The position numbers and the translations under genes were made by a program. This document shows, one piece after another, positions 18,291 to 26,791 of a stretch of DNA of 64,000 bases (the stretch's first letter is position 1; each line of letters opens with the position of its first letter). Under the pieces are notes generated by a model, which worked only from the letters and a program-made list of their open reading frames with translations, was not told the DNA's origin and did not search any database. Location of the stretch: NCBI RefSeq assembly GCF_000423125.1, contig NZ_AUHJ01000018.1:21619-85618 (forward strand), given 5' to 3'. Source of the DNA: Haliea salexigens DSM 19537. Its GTDB lineage: Bacteria; Pseudomonadota; Gammaproteobacteria; Pseudomonadales; Halieaceae.

Positions 18291-18542
18291 ATGAGCAAGA
18301 AGCAGCCCCCCACCTTCGCCGAAACCCTCACCCAACTCGAGGCCCTCACCACCCGCCTTGAGGACAGCGACACGTCCCTGGAACAGTCCCTGCAGGATTT
18401 CGAACAGGGTGTGCAGCTTATCCGCCAGGCTCAGCAATCCCTGCAGGAAGCCGAGCAGAAAGTGCAGCTGCTGCTGGAGAAGGAGGGCAAGCCCGTTACC
18501 ACCCCCTTCCACGATGGGGACGAGGAAGGCGCTACAGAGTGA
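18291..18542 (+). CDS. xseB: Exodeoxyribonuclease VII small subunit
   Basis: The 83-residue, mostly helical protein has the family pattern FAETLTQLEALTTRLEDSD, LEQSLQDFEQGVQLIRQAQ and a final ExKVQLLLEKEG helix. It forms exonuclease VII with XseA, which degrades single-stranded DNA from both ends. The start at ATG 18291 fits the family length of about 80 residues. It overlaps ispA by 4 nt (GTGA), the normal xseB-ispA coupling. Confidence 0.92.
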   Translation: MSKKQPPTFAETLTQLEALTTRLEDSDTSLEQSLQDFEQGVQLIRQAQQSLQEAEQKVQLLLEKEGKPVTTPFHDGDEEGATE

Positions 18543-19453
18543 CCCCTGCCCTGAACACCCTGATGGAGCAAGGCCGCGCGCGCTGCGAGGCGCGCTTGCA
18601 GGCGTTGAGCCACATTCAGCCGCAGGATGCGCGCGCCTCCAACGCGCTGGCCGGTCTGGAGGACGCGGTGCGCTACGCGCTGCAAGCCGGCGGCAAGCGC
18701 ATCCGACCGTGCCTGGTGTACGCCGCAGCGCAAGCCGCGGGTAGCGGCAACACGGATGTTGCAGCGCTGGATGACGCCGCCTGCGCCATGGAGCTGGTGC
18801 ACACCTATTCCCTGATTCACGACGATCTGCCAGCAATGGACAACGACGACCTGCGTCGTGGGCGTCCCACGCTGCACAAAGCCTTTGACGAAGCCACGGC
18901 CATTCTGGTGGGCGATGGCCTGCAGGCGCTGGCTTTCGAGTTGTTAGCGAGCGCCAATGGGCTATCCCCCGAGGCCCGGCTGCAGATGGTCACGGTGATG
19001 GCGCAGGCCGCCGGCCTGGGCGGCATGGTGGGGGGGCAATTCGTGGACATCGCGGCCACGGGCAGTCCACTGGCGCTAGTGGAACTGCAGGGCCTGCACG
19101 CACTGAAAACCGGCGCACTCATTCGCGCTTCACTGAGCCTGGGCGGTATCGCCGCAGGTGCGCCGGACGCTGACCAGGAAGCACTCGAGGCCTTTGGCTC
19201 GCACCTTGGCCTCGCCTTTCAGGTCGTTGACGACATCCTGGATGTGGAAGGCAGTGCGGCGACCCTGGGCAAAACCGGCGGCAAGGATGCCGCAGCGGGC
19301 AAAACGACCTATGTCAGCCTGCTCGGCCTGGAGGGCGCGCGCAGCGCGGCAGATGCGCTGCTTGCCGACGGACTCGAGGCACTCGAATGCTTCGGCGACA
19401 ATGCAAACCCGCTGCGCGATCTCGCCCGCTATATCGTCCAGCGCCAGGCCTGA
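18539..19453 (+). CDS. ispA: (2E,6E)-farnesyl diphosphate synthase
   Basis: The 304-residue all-alpha prenyltransferase condenses DMAPP/GPP with IPP to make farnesyl diphosphate for quinones and undecaprenyl phosphate. The first Asp-rich motif is DDLPAMDNDDLRRGRPT and the second is VVDDILDVEG; the GGKRIRP substrate-binding segment is present near residue 50. The residues just before the first motif (YSLIH) are small or medium in size, as in FPP-length enzymes. It starts at GTG 18539, coupled to xseB. dxs, its usual downstream partner, is missing here. Confidence 0.95.
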   Translation: MTPALNTLMEQGRARCEARLQALSHIQPQDARASNALAGLEDAVRYALQAGGKRIRPCLVYAAAQAAGSGNTDVAALDDAACAMELVHTYSLIHDDLPAMDNDDLRRGRPTLHKAFDEATAILVGDGLQALAFELLASANGLSPEARLQMVTVMAQAAGLGGMVGGQFVDIAATGSPLALVELQGLHALKTGALIRASLSLGGIAAGAPDADQEALEAFGSHLGLAFQVVDDILDVEGSAATLGKTGGKDAAAGKTTYVSLLGLEGARSAADALLADGLEALECFGDNANPLRDLARYIVQRQA

Positions 19454-19697
19454 CAATCCCCGGAGCTACCGGCTAACGCCGAGGGCCAAACCAGGCAACC
19501 ACCGCTCCCTTCGCACACCGCCCCCGGCGCCTCATTTTGAACCAGCGATTACTGCTTTGCGTTTCTTTTTTGCTATTTGTTGACGCAAACCGATACCTCT
19601 ACCATGCTGAGAACCGCAAGTCCTCGTGAAGACATGCAATCAGAGCGCAACAGACGCTCGCCCACACACGCCTACCGCACCCTATGGGGGAACAGCC

Positions 19698-21902
19698 ATG
19701 AAAAAACAACGCCTGATGCTCGCTATCGCCGCACTTACCAGCGGCCTCCCCGCCGCCACATTGCCCACGCTCGGCCACGCCGCTGCGCTGGAGGAGGTCG
19801 TGGTAACTGCCCGCAAACGCACCGAGAACCTGCAGCGCACGCCCATTTCCATTACTGCGCTCTCCGGTGAAGAGCTGGCGCGCGCCGGCATCAATCAGCT
19901 CACCGCCATCGAGCGCCAAACACCGAACCTGAACTTCACCGTAGGCACCGGTGGCGGCAGCTCGACGGTCAACGCCTTCCTGCGCGGTGTGGGTGAGTTC
20001 GACTTCATTCTCACCACTGACCCAGCCGTTGGCCTCTATCTGGATGGTATTTACCTCGCACGAGCCTTTGGCGCCAATATGGAGCTGGCGGATGTGGAAC
20101 GCATTGAAGTGCTGCGTGGTCCGCAGGGCACGTTGTTCGGCAAGAACAGCATTGGCGGCGCCATCAGTGTCATCACGCGCAAGCCTACCGGGGAGAGCAG
20201 CGCGGAATTCGGCCTGGCGACGGGCTCACGCAATCTGGGCGAAGTCTCGTTCTACGGCCAGACGGCGCTGACTGACACGCTGTCAGGCAGCATCTCCTAC
20301 CTGCGGCGCAAGGCAGACGGCTGGCAGGAACGGCCCGGCGACGATGCCGGCGATATCGACCTGTCGACCGCACGCGCCATCCTCAACTGGGCGCCCACCG
20401 ACAGCTTCGAGTCCACCCTGACCGTGGACTGGCACGAGCAGGACCAGACCGGCTACCCCAACGTCATGCTGACATGGCAGGACGGCACCCTGTTTGGTGA
20501 CCTGTGGAACCAGCTGAACCCCGACAACCCCTGCTGCACGCCGAACGCCAACATCGATGTATCCGGCATTGAAGGCCCGCTGCCCAACGACGACGTTGAG
20601 GGCATGGGGATTACCTGGACCAATACCTGGCAGGTGAACGACACATTGGAGTTCAAGTCGATCACCGGCTACCGCGAGACCGAAGCACTCTTCGGGCGCG
20701 ACGGCGACAACAGCGCACTGAACTATTCGGGTGACATTCACGATCAGGACCACGACCAGTTCAGCCAGGAATTGCAGCTGGTGGGCACGAGCGGCGCGCT
20801 GGAATGGGTTGGTGGCCTGTACTACTTTGCGGAAGATACCCGCGACTTGACGGACCTGATCATCATACAGGGCCTGGGCACGTCGGTATCCTTCGATAAC
20901 CGGCAGGAAACCAGCAGCTACGCCGCCTATGCGCAGGTCAGCTATGCCGTATCCGAACAGCTGGAGGTGTTTGCCGGCATTCGCTATACAGAAGAAGAAA
21001 AGGACTTTACTCAGCAAATCAGCAACTACGATTTCGGTGTGCCGCATGTCTTCGCTATCCCCGGCGTGCCGGTAAGCAGCTGCGCATTTGACGAGCCCAC
21101 AGCCTACTTCGACTGCTCCCAGGACTGGTCCAACACGTCACCCAAAATCGGCGCCTCCTGGCAGCTGAACGATGACGTAATGGCCTACGCCCACGTGAGC
21201 CGTGGCTTCCGCAGCGGCGGCTACAACGGCCGCGCCTTCGGCAGCGCGGCGGACCTGCAGGAGTACGAACCGGAGATCCTCACCGGCTATGAAGCCGGTA
21301 TCAAGGCGGACCTGCTGGGCCGCAGCCTGCGGTTGAACGGCGCTGTGTTCTACAACGACTACGAGGACATTCAGGTGCTGATCACACGCGCCGGTTCTGT
21401 GGCCGTGGAAAACGCCTCCAGCGCGAGCATTGAGGGCGTTGAGCTGGAAGCCACCTGGTTACCCGTCGTGGCCTTCCAGTTGCAGGCCGGCGTGGGTTAC
21501 CTGAATGACGATTCCGATGGCTGGGTGGATGTAACAGGCGACTACACCAACACCGAACTCAAGCACACCCCGGAGTGGACCTTCAATATGGCCGCCGACT
21601 ACAACTACGACCTCGGAGAAATGGGCGACCTGCTGTTCCGCGCGGATATGCGCTATACCGACAGCTACTATCTCAACGCGGTGAACAGCTCGGTGTTGCA
21701 GGTGCCTGGCCATACGCTGTTCGGTGCGGGCCTGATCTACACCTCACCCAGCGAGCTGTGGGAAGTGGGCCTGATTGGCACCAATCTGGGTGACAAGCGG
21801 GTGCTGAACTCGGGCTTTGACGGCAGCGGCTTCTTCGGCTACTTCGAGGGCAGCTACAACCGGCCACGCACGGTGGAACTGAGCCTCACACTGCGTATCT
21901 GA
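19698..21902 (+). CDS. TonB-dependent outer-membrane receptor
   Basis: The 734-residue protein has a signal peptide (residues 1-30, ending near LGHAAA), a TonB-box-like EEVVVTA, a plug domain (about 40-155, with PISITALSGEELARAGINQL and IEVLRGPQGTLFGKN), and a 22-strand barrel ending in an aromatic-poor SLTLRI. The subclass (VVVTARKRTENLQRTPISI) is the large iron-complex/xenobiotic receptor group common in marine gammaproteobacteria and sphingomonads. The substrate cannot be told from sequence. The start at ATG 19698 follows GGGGGAACA. A Lrp-family regulator starts 4 bp after its stop, suggesting one unit in which the regulator may control uptake of an amino-acid-like ligand. Confidence 0.9.
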   Translation: MKKQRLMLAIAALTSGLPAATLPTLGHAAALEEVVVTARKRTENLQRTPISITALSGEELARAGINQLTAIERQTPNLNFTVGTGGGSSTVNAFLRGVGEFDFILTTDPAVGLYLDGIYLARAFGANMELADVERIEVLRGPQGTLFGKNSIGGAISVITRKPTGESSAEFGLATGSRNLGEVSFYGQTALTDTLSGSISYLRRKADGWQERPGDDAGDIDLSTARAILNWAPTDSFESTLTVDWHEQDQTGYPNVMLTWQDGTLFGDLWNQLNPDNPCCTPNANIDVSGIEGPLPNDDVEGMGITWTNTWQVNDTLEFKSITGYRETEALFGRDGDNSALNYSGDIHDQDHDQFSQELQLVGTSGALEWVGGLYYFAEDTRDLTDLIIIQGLGTSVSFDNRQETSSYAAYAQVSYAVSEQLEVFAGIRYTEEEKDFTQQISNYDFGVPHVFAIPGVPVSSCAFDEPTAYFDCSQDWSNTSPKIGASWQLNDDVMAYAHVSRGFRSGGYNGRAFGSAADLQEYEPEILTGYEAGIKADLLGRSLRLNGAVFYNDYEDIQVLITRAGSVAVENASSASIEGVELEATWLPVVAFQLQAGVGYLNDDSDGWVDVTGDYTNTELKHTPEWTFNMAADYNYDLGEMGDLLFRADMRYTDSYYLNAVNSSVLQVPGHTLFGAGLIYTSPSELWEVGLIGTNLGDKRVLNSGFDGSGFFGYFEGSYNRPRTVELSLTLRI

Positions 21903-21906
21903 CCGG

Positions 21907-22848
21907 ATGACCGCAGTCTCCACCTACCAGCCGGACGCCCTCGACATCGCCATCATGGCGGCGCTCGAGGGTGACATCCGGCGTCCCACCCAAACCCTTT
22001 CCGATACGGTTGGGGCCTCGCCTATCACCGTGCGACGGCGTATCGAACGCCTGCTGGAGCAGAGCGTTATCAGTCTCGCCCCACTGGTGGACCTGCACGC
22101 CGCTGGCTACCCGAACCTGCTGTTGATTGGTATCAACGTGGAGCACATCTCACCCTTTGATGTGGCGCACGCCATTGCCGCGCTGCCCGCTGCACTCACG
22201 GTGAACGTGGTACTGGGCCGGCACGATATCGAGCTGGTAGCAGCCCTGCCCAGCCGGGAGGGAGTGAGCACGTTTCTCACCGAGACGTTGCCGCGCATCG
22301 CGGGCATCGCACGGGTCACCCCGGCCATGGCCCTGGATGTGTGGAAATTCCGGCGCGGTTACCAGGCCCATTCAGCGGAAGATGTACCTCGTGAACACCG
22401 GCTGCTGGACATGGTCGACCGCAGGATCGTCGCCAGCCTGCGTCAAAACGCGCGCAAGAGCAATCGTGCCGTAGCCGCCGAGATTGGTGCCTCCGAATCA
22501 GCGGTGCGCAGCCGTATAAAACGTATGCAGCGCACGCGGCAGATCAGCTTTGAGTATCTGCAGGTGCACCGCGACGACCCGATGAGTGCGGCCTTTGTCG
22601 GTATTGATGTACACGGCGGCAGCGGCCGCTCGGTGTGCCGGGCTCTGGCCACCATCCCGGAAGTCAGCTTTGTGGCCACTACGCTGGGGCGGCACGATTT
22701 GATCTGCGCCTTGAATGTTACGCAGGTTGAGCAACTGACCGGGTTACTGCACGAGAAAGTCGTGCCCATCGACGGCGTGAAGAGCACGGCCCCCTCGCAC
22801 TGCCTGCAGCAGATTGCTCACCAATCGGAGTTGGGGTTGATTCTCTAG
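21907..22848 (+). CDS. Tandem-duplicated Lrp/AsnC-family transcriptional regulator
   Basis: At 313 residues this is twice the usual Lrp length. Two complete units are visible: HTH 1 (LDIAIMAALEGDIRRPTQTL to VRRRIERLLEQ) with a RAM-like ligand domain (LLIGINVEH to VVLGRHDIELVAALPS), then HTH 2 (LLDMVDRRIVASLRQNARKS to VRSRIKRMQRTRQI) with a second RAM-like domain ending TTLGRHDLICALNVTQ. A single chain would thus carry what is normally a dimer. It directly follows the TonB receptor (4 bp). Known Lrp-family members bind amino acids or related small molecules; the ligand here is unknown. Confidence 0.87.
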   Translation: MTAVSTYQPDALDIAIMAALEGDIRRPTQTLSDTVGASPITVRRRIERLLEQSVISLAPLVDLHAAGYPNLLLIGINVEHISPFDVAHAIAALPAALTVNVVLGRHDIELVAALPSREGVSTFLTETLPRIAGIARVTPAMALDVWKFRRGYQAHSAEDVPREHRLLDMVDRRIVASLRQNARKSNRAVAAEIGASESAVRSRIKRMQRTRQISFEYLQVHRDDPMSAAFVGIDVHGGSGRSVCRALATIPEVSFVATTLGRHDLICALNVTQVEQLTGLLHEKVVPIDGVKSTAPSHCLQQIAHQSELGLIL

Positions 22849-22917
22849 CAGCAGGTTGCGTGCCCTGTGCTGCGGGGTATCGTAACCAGTGACACCGCCG
22901 GGTCAGGCGGCCACCAC

Positions 22918-23517
22918 CTACCCGCCGTGGCCAGTGAACAAATGCCCCAGCTTGGCACCCTTGGTTTTCAGGTATTTTTCATTGTGCGGGTTGCTCGCGC
23001 AGTGCAGCGGCACCCGCTCCACCACCTCGACGCCGTTTTCCTCCATCGCCGCCACCTTGCGCGGGTTGTTGGTCATCAGGCGCACGCGGCTGATTTTCAG
23101 GTGCCGCAGCATGGGGCCGAGAATGGAGTAATCGCGCATATCGGCGCCAAAACCCAGTTGTTCGTTGGCCTCAACGGTATCGGCGCCTGCATCCTGCAGC
23201 TTGTAGGCCTTGATCTTGTTCAGCAGGCCAATACCGCGGCCTTCCTGGCGCAGGTAGAAGATGGCCCCGCACCCAGCCTCAGATACCGCCTTCATGGCCG
23301 CCTCCAGCTGGTTGCCACAATCGCAGCGCAGGCTGAACAGGGCATCACCGGTCAGGCATTCGGAGTGGATGCGCGCCAGCACGGGTTCACCGCTGCCCAC
23401 ATCACCCATGGTCAGCACAATATGCTCCTTGTTCGAATCCGGGTCTTCGAACCCGTGGATATCGAACACGCCCCAGGCGGTGGGTAGGCGGGAGGTCTCT
23501 ACGTAACGTACTGGCAC
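22918..23517 (-). CDS. ribA: GTP cyclohydrolase II
   Basis: The 199-residue enzyme opens GTP to the pyrimidine precursor that begins riboflavin synthesis. The zinc site is complete: the first Cys in HSECLTGD and the C-D-C pair in [14 protein letters not shown]. The active-site segments [15 protein letters not shown] and [19 protein letters not shown] match functional RibA. It is stand-alone, separated from the rib operon by pgpA and a protease-like gene, the same neighbourhood as in Pseudomonas. It supplies the activity that the ribBA gene product in this window appears to lack. Confidence 0.95.
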   Translation of the reverse strand: MPVRYVETSRLPTAWGVFDIHGFEDPDSNKEHIVLTMGDVGSGEPVLARIHSECLTGDALFSLRCDCGNQLEAAMKAVSEAGCGAIFYLRQEGRGIGLLNKIKAYKLQDAGADTVEANEQLGFGADMRDYSILGPMLRHLKISRVRLMTNNPRKVAAMEENGVEVVERVPLHCASNPHNEKYLKTKGAKLGHLFTGHGG

Positions 23518-23586
23518 GGGGCAATCCGGTGGCGAAAAAAAGGGGCGTAGTTTAGCACTTAATCGCCGCGGGTGTGGGCACGGGCA

Positions 23587-24276
23587 CTACCATTCACGGG
23601 ATAGCGACAACACGCCGTTGCGCTCGCGCAGCTCCACGTGCTGCAGGTAGCTCATACCCAGCAGGATGGTGGTCGGGTAGTCACCCACCACCACCGTGGC
23701 ACGCACCCCCTCCACTGGAATGCCCCCCACCTCTACCCGCTCCAGGTTCAGCACCCAGGCGTCGGACACGCCGCTGGCGGTCTCCACCGTCGAGGGCATG
23801 CCGGCTTCATAGTCCAGGCCCAGTGCCGCAGCCTGCCGCGTATTGAGTGCCACCACGTTGGCCCCAGTATCCACCATCACCTGCACGTTGCGGCCGTTGA
23901 TGAGGGCACCGGTAATGTACTGCATGCGCTCGTTACGCGGGATCTGCACTTCGCGCCGCTCGGGCGCCACGTAGTTGGTGGTGATATTGCGATTCAACCC
24001 TACACGCTGGCGCGCGCCGTTGATATCCAGCAGGGCGATAGTGGCATCGGCACTGACCAGCTTCACCCCGTCAAAGCTCTCGCCGGCGCGAAGGGTCTTG
24101 CGCTGGCCGTTGATCATCAACACCGCGGTGTTCGGCAGCAGCGCTTCCACGGTCACCGAAGCGGCGAGCAAGCGGCCACTGGCAAGCGCCAGCAACAGGA
24201 GCGCCACTGGCACCAACCAGTGCCTGCAGACTGGACCGGAGAGCCGGGATTGCCGGAGACTGGCGCAGCTCACCAC
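23587..24276 (-). CDS. Membrane-anchored retropepsin-like aspartic protease (TIGR02281-like)
   Basis: The 229-residue protein has one N-terminal hydrophobic segment (LVPVALLLLALASGRLLA), so it is probably anchored with its domain in the periplasm. The middle part is SH3-like (VLMINGQRKTLRAGESFDGV), followed by a single-lobe retropepsin domain with the catalytic triad VMVDTGANVVALN and the second motif TTILLGMSYLQHVEL. The family is thought to act as a dimer; substrates are not known. It starts at GTG 24276, one nucleotide after the pgpA stop codon, and so belongs to the thiL-pgpA transcript. Confidence 0.82.
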   Translation of the reverse strand: MVSCASLRQSRLSGPVCRHWLVPVALLLLALASGRLLAASVTVEALLPNTAVLMINGQRKTLRAGESFDGVKLVSADATIALLDINGARQRVGLNRNITTNYVAPERREVQIPRNERMQYITGALINGRNVQVMVDTGANVVALNTRQAAALGLDYEAGMPSTVETASGVSDAWVLNLERVEVGGIPVEGVRATVVVGDYPTTILLGMSYLQHVELRERNGVLSLSREW

Positions 24277-24277
24277 G

Positions 24278-24805
24278 CTACCCGGCCGCCATTAGCCAGA
24301 GGGCGATATGCACAGTAATACAGGCCATGATCCCCGCCACAATATCGTCGATCATGATGCCGAAACCGCCGGCGACCTTGCGGTCCAGCGCGCCGATCGG
24401 CCAGGGTTTGGCGATGTCATACACACGAAACACCACAAAACCGATTACCACCCACATCCAGCCAGCGGGCATGGCCCACATGGTAATCCAGTAACCGACA
24501 AACTCGTCCCAGACAATGCCCGGGTGATCGTGCACCTGCAGCTGTCGGCTGGCGTGCTCACAAATCCAGACGCCAGCGACGGCCGTTGCCAACACAAACA
24601 GTGTGTACCACAGCAGCGGGAACGCAGTGCTCGCGAGTGCGGCATCCACCAGCAGGAACAGCGGCACCGCCGCCAGCGTGCCCACCGTACCCGGAGCAAC
24701 CGGCGACAAGCCACTACCGAAACCGAAGGCAAGCAATTGCACCGGGTTGCGCAGCAATGCAGGGGGCGGTGGAGCGGCAGACTTGGCCATGGGACGTGTA
24801 TCCAT
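24278..24805 (-). CDS. pgpA: Phosphatidylglycerophosphatase A
   Basis: The inner-membrane enzyme of about 175 residues dephosphorylates phosphatidylglycerophosphate to phosphatidylglycerol. Family signature stretches are GFGSGLSPVAPGTVGTLAAV near the N-terminus, DHPGIVWDEFVGYWITM in the middle and a C-terminal GFGIMIDDIVAGIMA with the conserved acidic pair; three to four membrane helices are visible. ATG 24805 is assumed; ATG 24790 is nearly as good. It follows thiL, as in most gammaproteobacteria. Confidence 0.92.
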   Translation of the reverse strand: MDTRPMAKSAAPPPPALLRNPVQLLAFGFGSGLSPVAPGTVGTLAAVPLFLLVDAALASTAFPLLWYTLFVLATAVAGVWICEHASRQLQVHDHPGIVWDEFVGYWITMWAMPAGWMWVVIGFVVFRVYDIAKPWPIGALDRKVAGGFGIMIDDIVAGIMACITVHIALWLMAAG

Positions 24806-24903
24806 GCGGTCGAGCGCCCAGTTTACTGTGCTTTGACGTTGGAACAACCGGTGATTTCATTCCCGCGCACCGGCAGGCCGCGCGAGGCTACACGGGGCCT
24901 GTT

Positions 24904-25824
24904 TCAGAAATGGTTATAGCCCGGCGCAAGCGGCTCAAAACCGGGGCACACAACACCCTCCCCCGCAGTCACCTGGCCAATGCGGCTGCAGCCCGCTGGC
25001 GGCTGCACGGCAGCGGGGAGACAAAAGCACAGTTCGTAGTCATCGCCTCCCGCCAGCGCCCAGGCCAGCGCCTGCGCACGGTCAGGATGGGCCTGCAGAG
25101 CCGAAGACAAGGGCAGTGCCTGCGCGTCGATATGCAGCTGCACGCCGCTGGCAGCGGCGATATGCCCCGCGTCCGCCAGCAGGCCGTCGGACAGGTCGAT
25201 CGCTGCCGTGGCGGTGTTGAGCAGGGTAGCACCCAGCGCCAACCGCGGCGTGGGCCGGAAAAAACGCTGCTCCAGATATTCGGCGGCGTCCAGGCCAGGG
25301 CGATACCGGCCCTGCAGCACCGCCAGCCCTGCGGCGGCATCACCCAGGGTACCTGACACATACAGGCCGTCACCCGGCTGCGCGCCGCCGCGGGTCAGTG
25401 CCAGCCCGGGGGGCAGCGCACCGAGCACCTGAACCGTAATCGTCAATGGGCCCCGAGTGGTGTCGCCCCCCACCAGCGGCAGCGAGAAGGCGCTCGCCGC
25501 GGCGGCGAGGCCCTGACTGAAGCTGTGCAGCCACAGTTCGTCGGCGGCGGGCAGGGTGAGCGCCAGGGTCATGCCGAGTGGGCGCGCACCCATGGCGGCG
25601 AGGTCTGAGGCTGCGGCGGCGACGGCGCGGTAGGCCACGTCCTCCGGCAGGCTGTCCGCGGGGAAGTGCACGTCTTCGACCACGGTATCGACCGACGTGG
25701 CCAGGCGCTCACCGGCCTGCAGCGCGAGGATCGCGCAGTCATCGCCCACTCCGAGCTCTACAGCCGGGCCGGCACCCAGGGCGGAGAAATAACGGGCGAT
25801 CAGGGAGAATTCGTCGGCCGGCAT
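24904..25824 (-). CDS. thiL: Thiamine-monophosphate kinase
   Basis: The 306-residue enzyme phosphorylates thiamine phosphate to the active cofactor thiamine diphosphate, which Dxs in this window needs. Markers are the N-terminal LIARYFSALG, the nucleotide-binding VELGVGDDCAIL, the ATSVDTVVEDVHFP segment, LVGGDTTRGPLTITV and the late AIDLSDGLLADAGHIA. Its ATG overlaps the nusB stop codon (position 25824), so it is translationally coupled to nusB. Confidence 0.95.
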   Translation of the reverse strand: MPADEFSLIARYFSALGAGPAVELGVGDDCAILALQAGERLATSVDTVVEDVHFPADSLPEDVAYRAVAAAASDLAAMGARPLGMTLALTLPAADELWLHSFSQGLAAAASAFSLPLVGGDTTRGPLTITVQVLGALPPGLALTRGGAQPGDGLYVSGTLGDAAAGLAVLQGRYRPGLDAAEYLEQRFFRPTPRLALGATLLNTATAAIDLSDGLLADAGHIAAASGVQLHIDAQALPLSSALQAHPDRAQALAWALAGGDDYELCFCLPAAVQPPAGCSRIGQVTAGEGVVCPGFEPLAPGYNHF

Positions 25825-26276
25825 CAGGCGCTGGCGTCGGTTTCGGCCTTGCGCAACTGGCGAGCCGCTTTATCGAGAACGCCGTTGATGTATTTGTGGC
25901 TGTCCGTGGCACCGAACTTCTTCGCCAGGGAAACGGCTTCGTTGATCACCACTTTCCACGGCACGTCGATGCGCTGCTGCAGCTCGAAAATGCCCATGCG
26001 CAAAAGACTGCGCTCGATGGGATCCAGTTCGTCGAGTTTGCGATCGAGCAGCGGCGCGAGTGTTGCCTCCAGCTCATCCACGCAGCCCGGCACACCGTGC
26101 AGCAGGGCCTGGAAGTACTCCAGGTCCACGTGATTGAAGTCGTAATCGCTGCGGAACTCCGCCTCGATCTGGCTCACCGGCGCTTCCGCCATATGCCACT
26201 GATACAGCGCCTGCATGGCGTAGTGCCGCGCCTTGTGGCGTTCGGCGGCCAGGGTATTGCGGGCTTGTTTGCTCAC
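25824..26276 (-). CDS. nusB: Transcription antitermination factor NusB
   Basis: The 150-residue all-helical RNA-binding protein joins NusE (S10) on boxA RNA in rRNA antitermination. The signature regions ERHKARHYAMQALYQW at the N-terminus and the conserved LDPIERSLLRMGIFEL and VINEAVSLAKKFGATDSHKY are intact. It starts with GTG 26276, 8 nt after ribH, in the usual ribH-nusB-thiL order. Confidence 0.95.
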   Translation of the reverse strand: MSKQARNTLAAERHKARHYAMQALYQWHMAEAPVSQIEAEFRSDYDFNHVDLEYFQALLHGVPGCVDELEATLAPLLDRKLDELDPIERSLLRMGIFELQQRIDVPWKVVINEAVSLAKKFGATDSHKYINGVLDKAARQLRKAETDASA

Positions 26277-26284
26277 GGCAGCAA

Positions 26285-26761
26285 TCAGCTCCCGATCCGG
26301 CCCAGCAGGCTGACCATTTCCAGCGCCGACAGCGCCGCTTCCGCGCCCTTGTTGCCGGCCTTGGTGCCGGAGCGTTCAACTGCCTGCTCGATGGAATCCA
26401 CCGTGAGCACGCCGAAGGAAATCGGAATGCCGTGCTCCAGGCTCACCTGCGCGATGCCCTTGGTGCACTCTCCCGCCACATACTCAAAATGCGGTGTGCC
26501 ACCGCGAATCACGGCACCCAGCGCCACAATGGCGTCAAAGCCGCCCTGTTTGGCTACGCGCTGGCATACCAGCGGTATCTCGAAGGCACCGGGTGCGCGC
26601 ACCACGGTCATCTGCTCTTCTTTCACGCCGTGACGGCGCAGGGCGTCAATTGCGCCTTCAAGCAGGTGCTCAACCACAAAGCTATTCCAGCGGCCGACCA
26701 CGAGTGCGTATTGACCATCGGCAGCCGTGAAATCCCCTTCGATCGTCTTGATGTTTGTCAT
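26285..26761 (-). CDS. ribH: 6,7-dimethyl-8-ribityllumazine synthase
   Basis: The 158-residue protein joins the ribitylaminopyrimidine with 3,4-dihydroxybutanone phosphate. Typical motifs are the substrate loop [52 protein letters not shown] with the catalytic His, and [14 protein letters not shown]. Intact members assemble as pentamers or 60-mers. It lies between ribBA and nusB in the rib operon. Confidence 0.95.
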   Translation of the reverse strand: MTNIKTIEGDFTAADGQYALVVGRWNSFVVEHLLEGAIDALRRHGVKEEQMTVVRAPGAFEIPLVCQRVAKQGGFDAIVALGAVIRGGTPHFEYVAGECTKGIAQVSLEHGIPISFGVLTVDSIEQAVERSGTKAGNKGAEAALSALEMVSLLGRIGS

Positions 26762-26791
26762 GCGAGTTCCTTGTTCATGTGTGCCCGGGCG

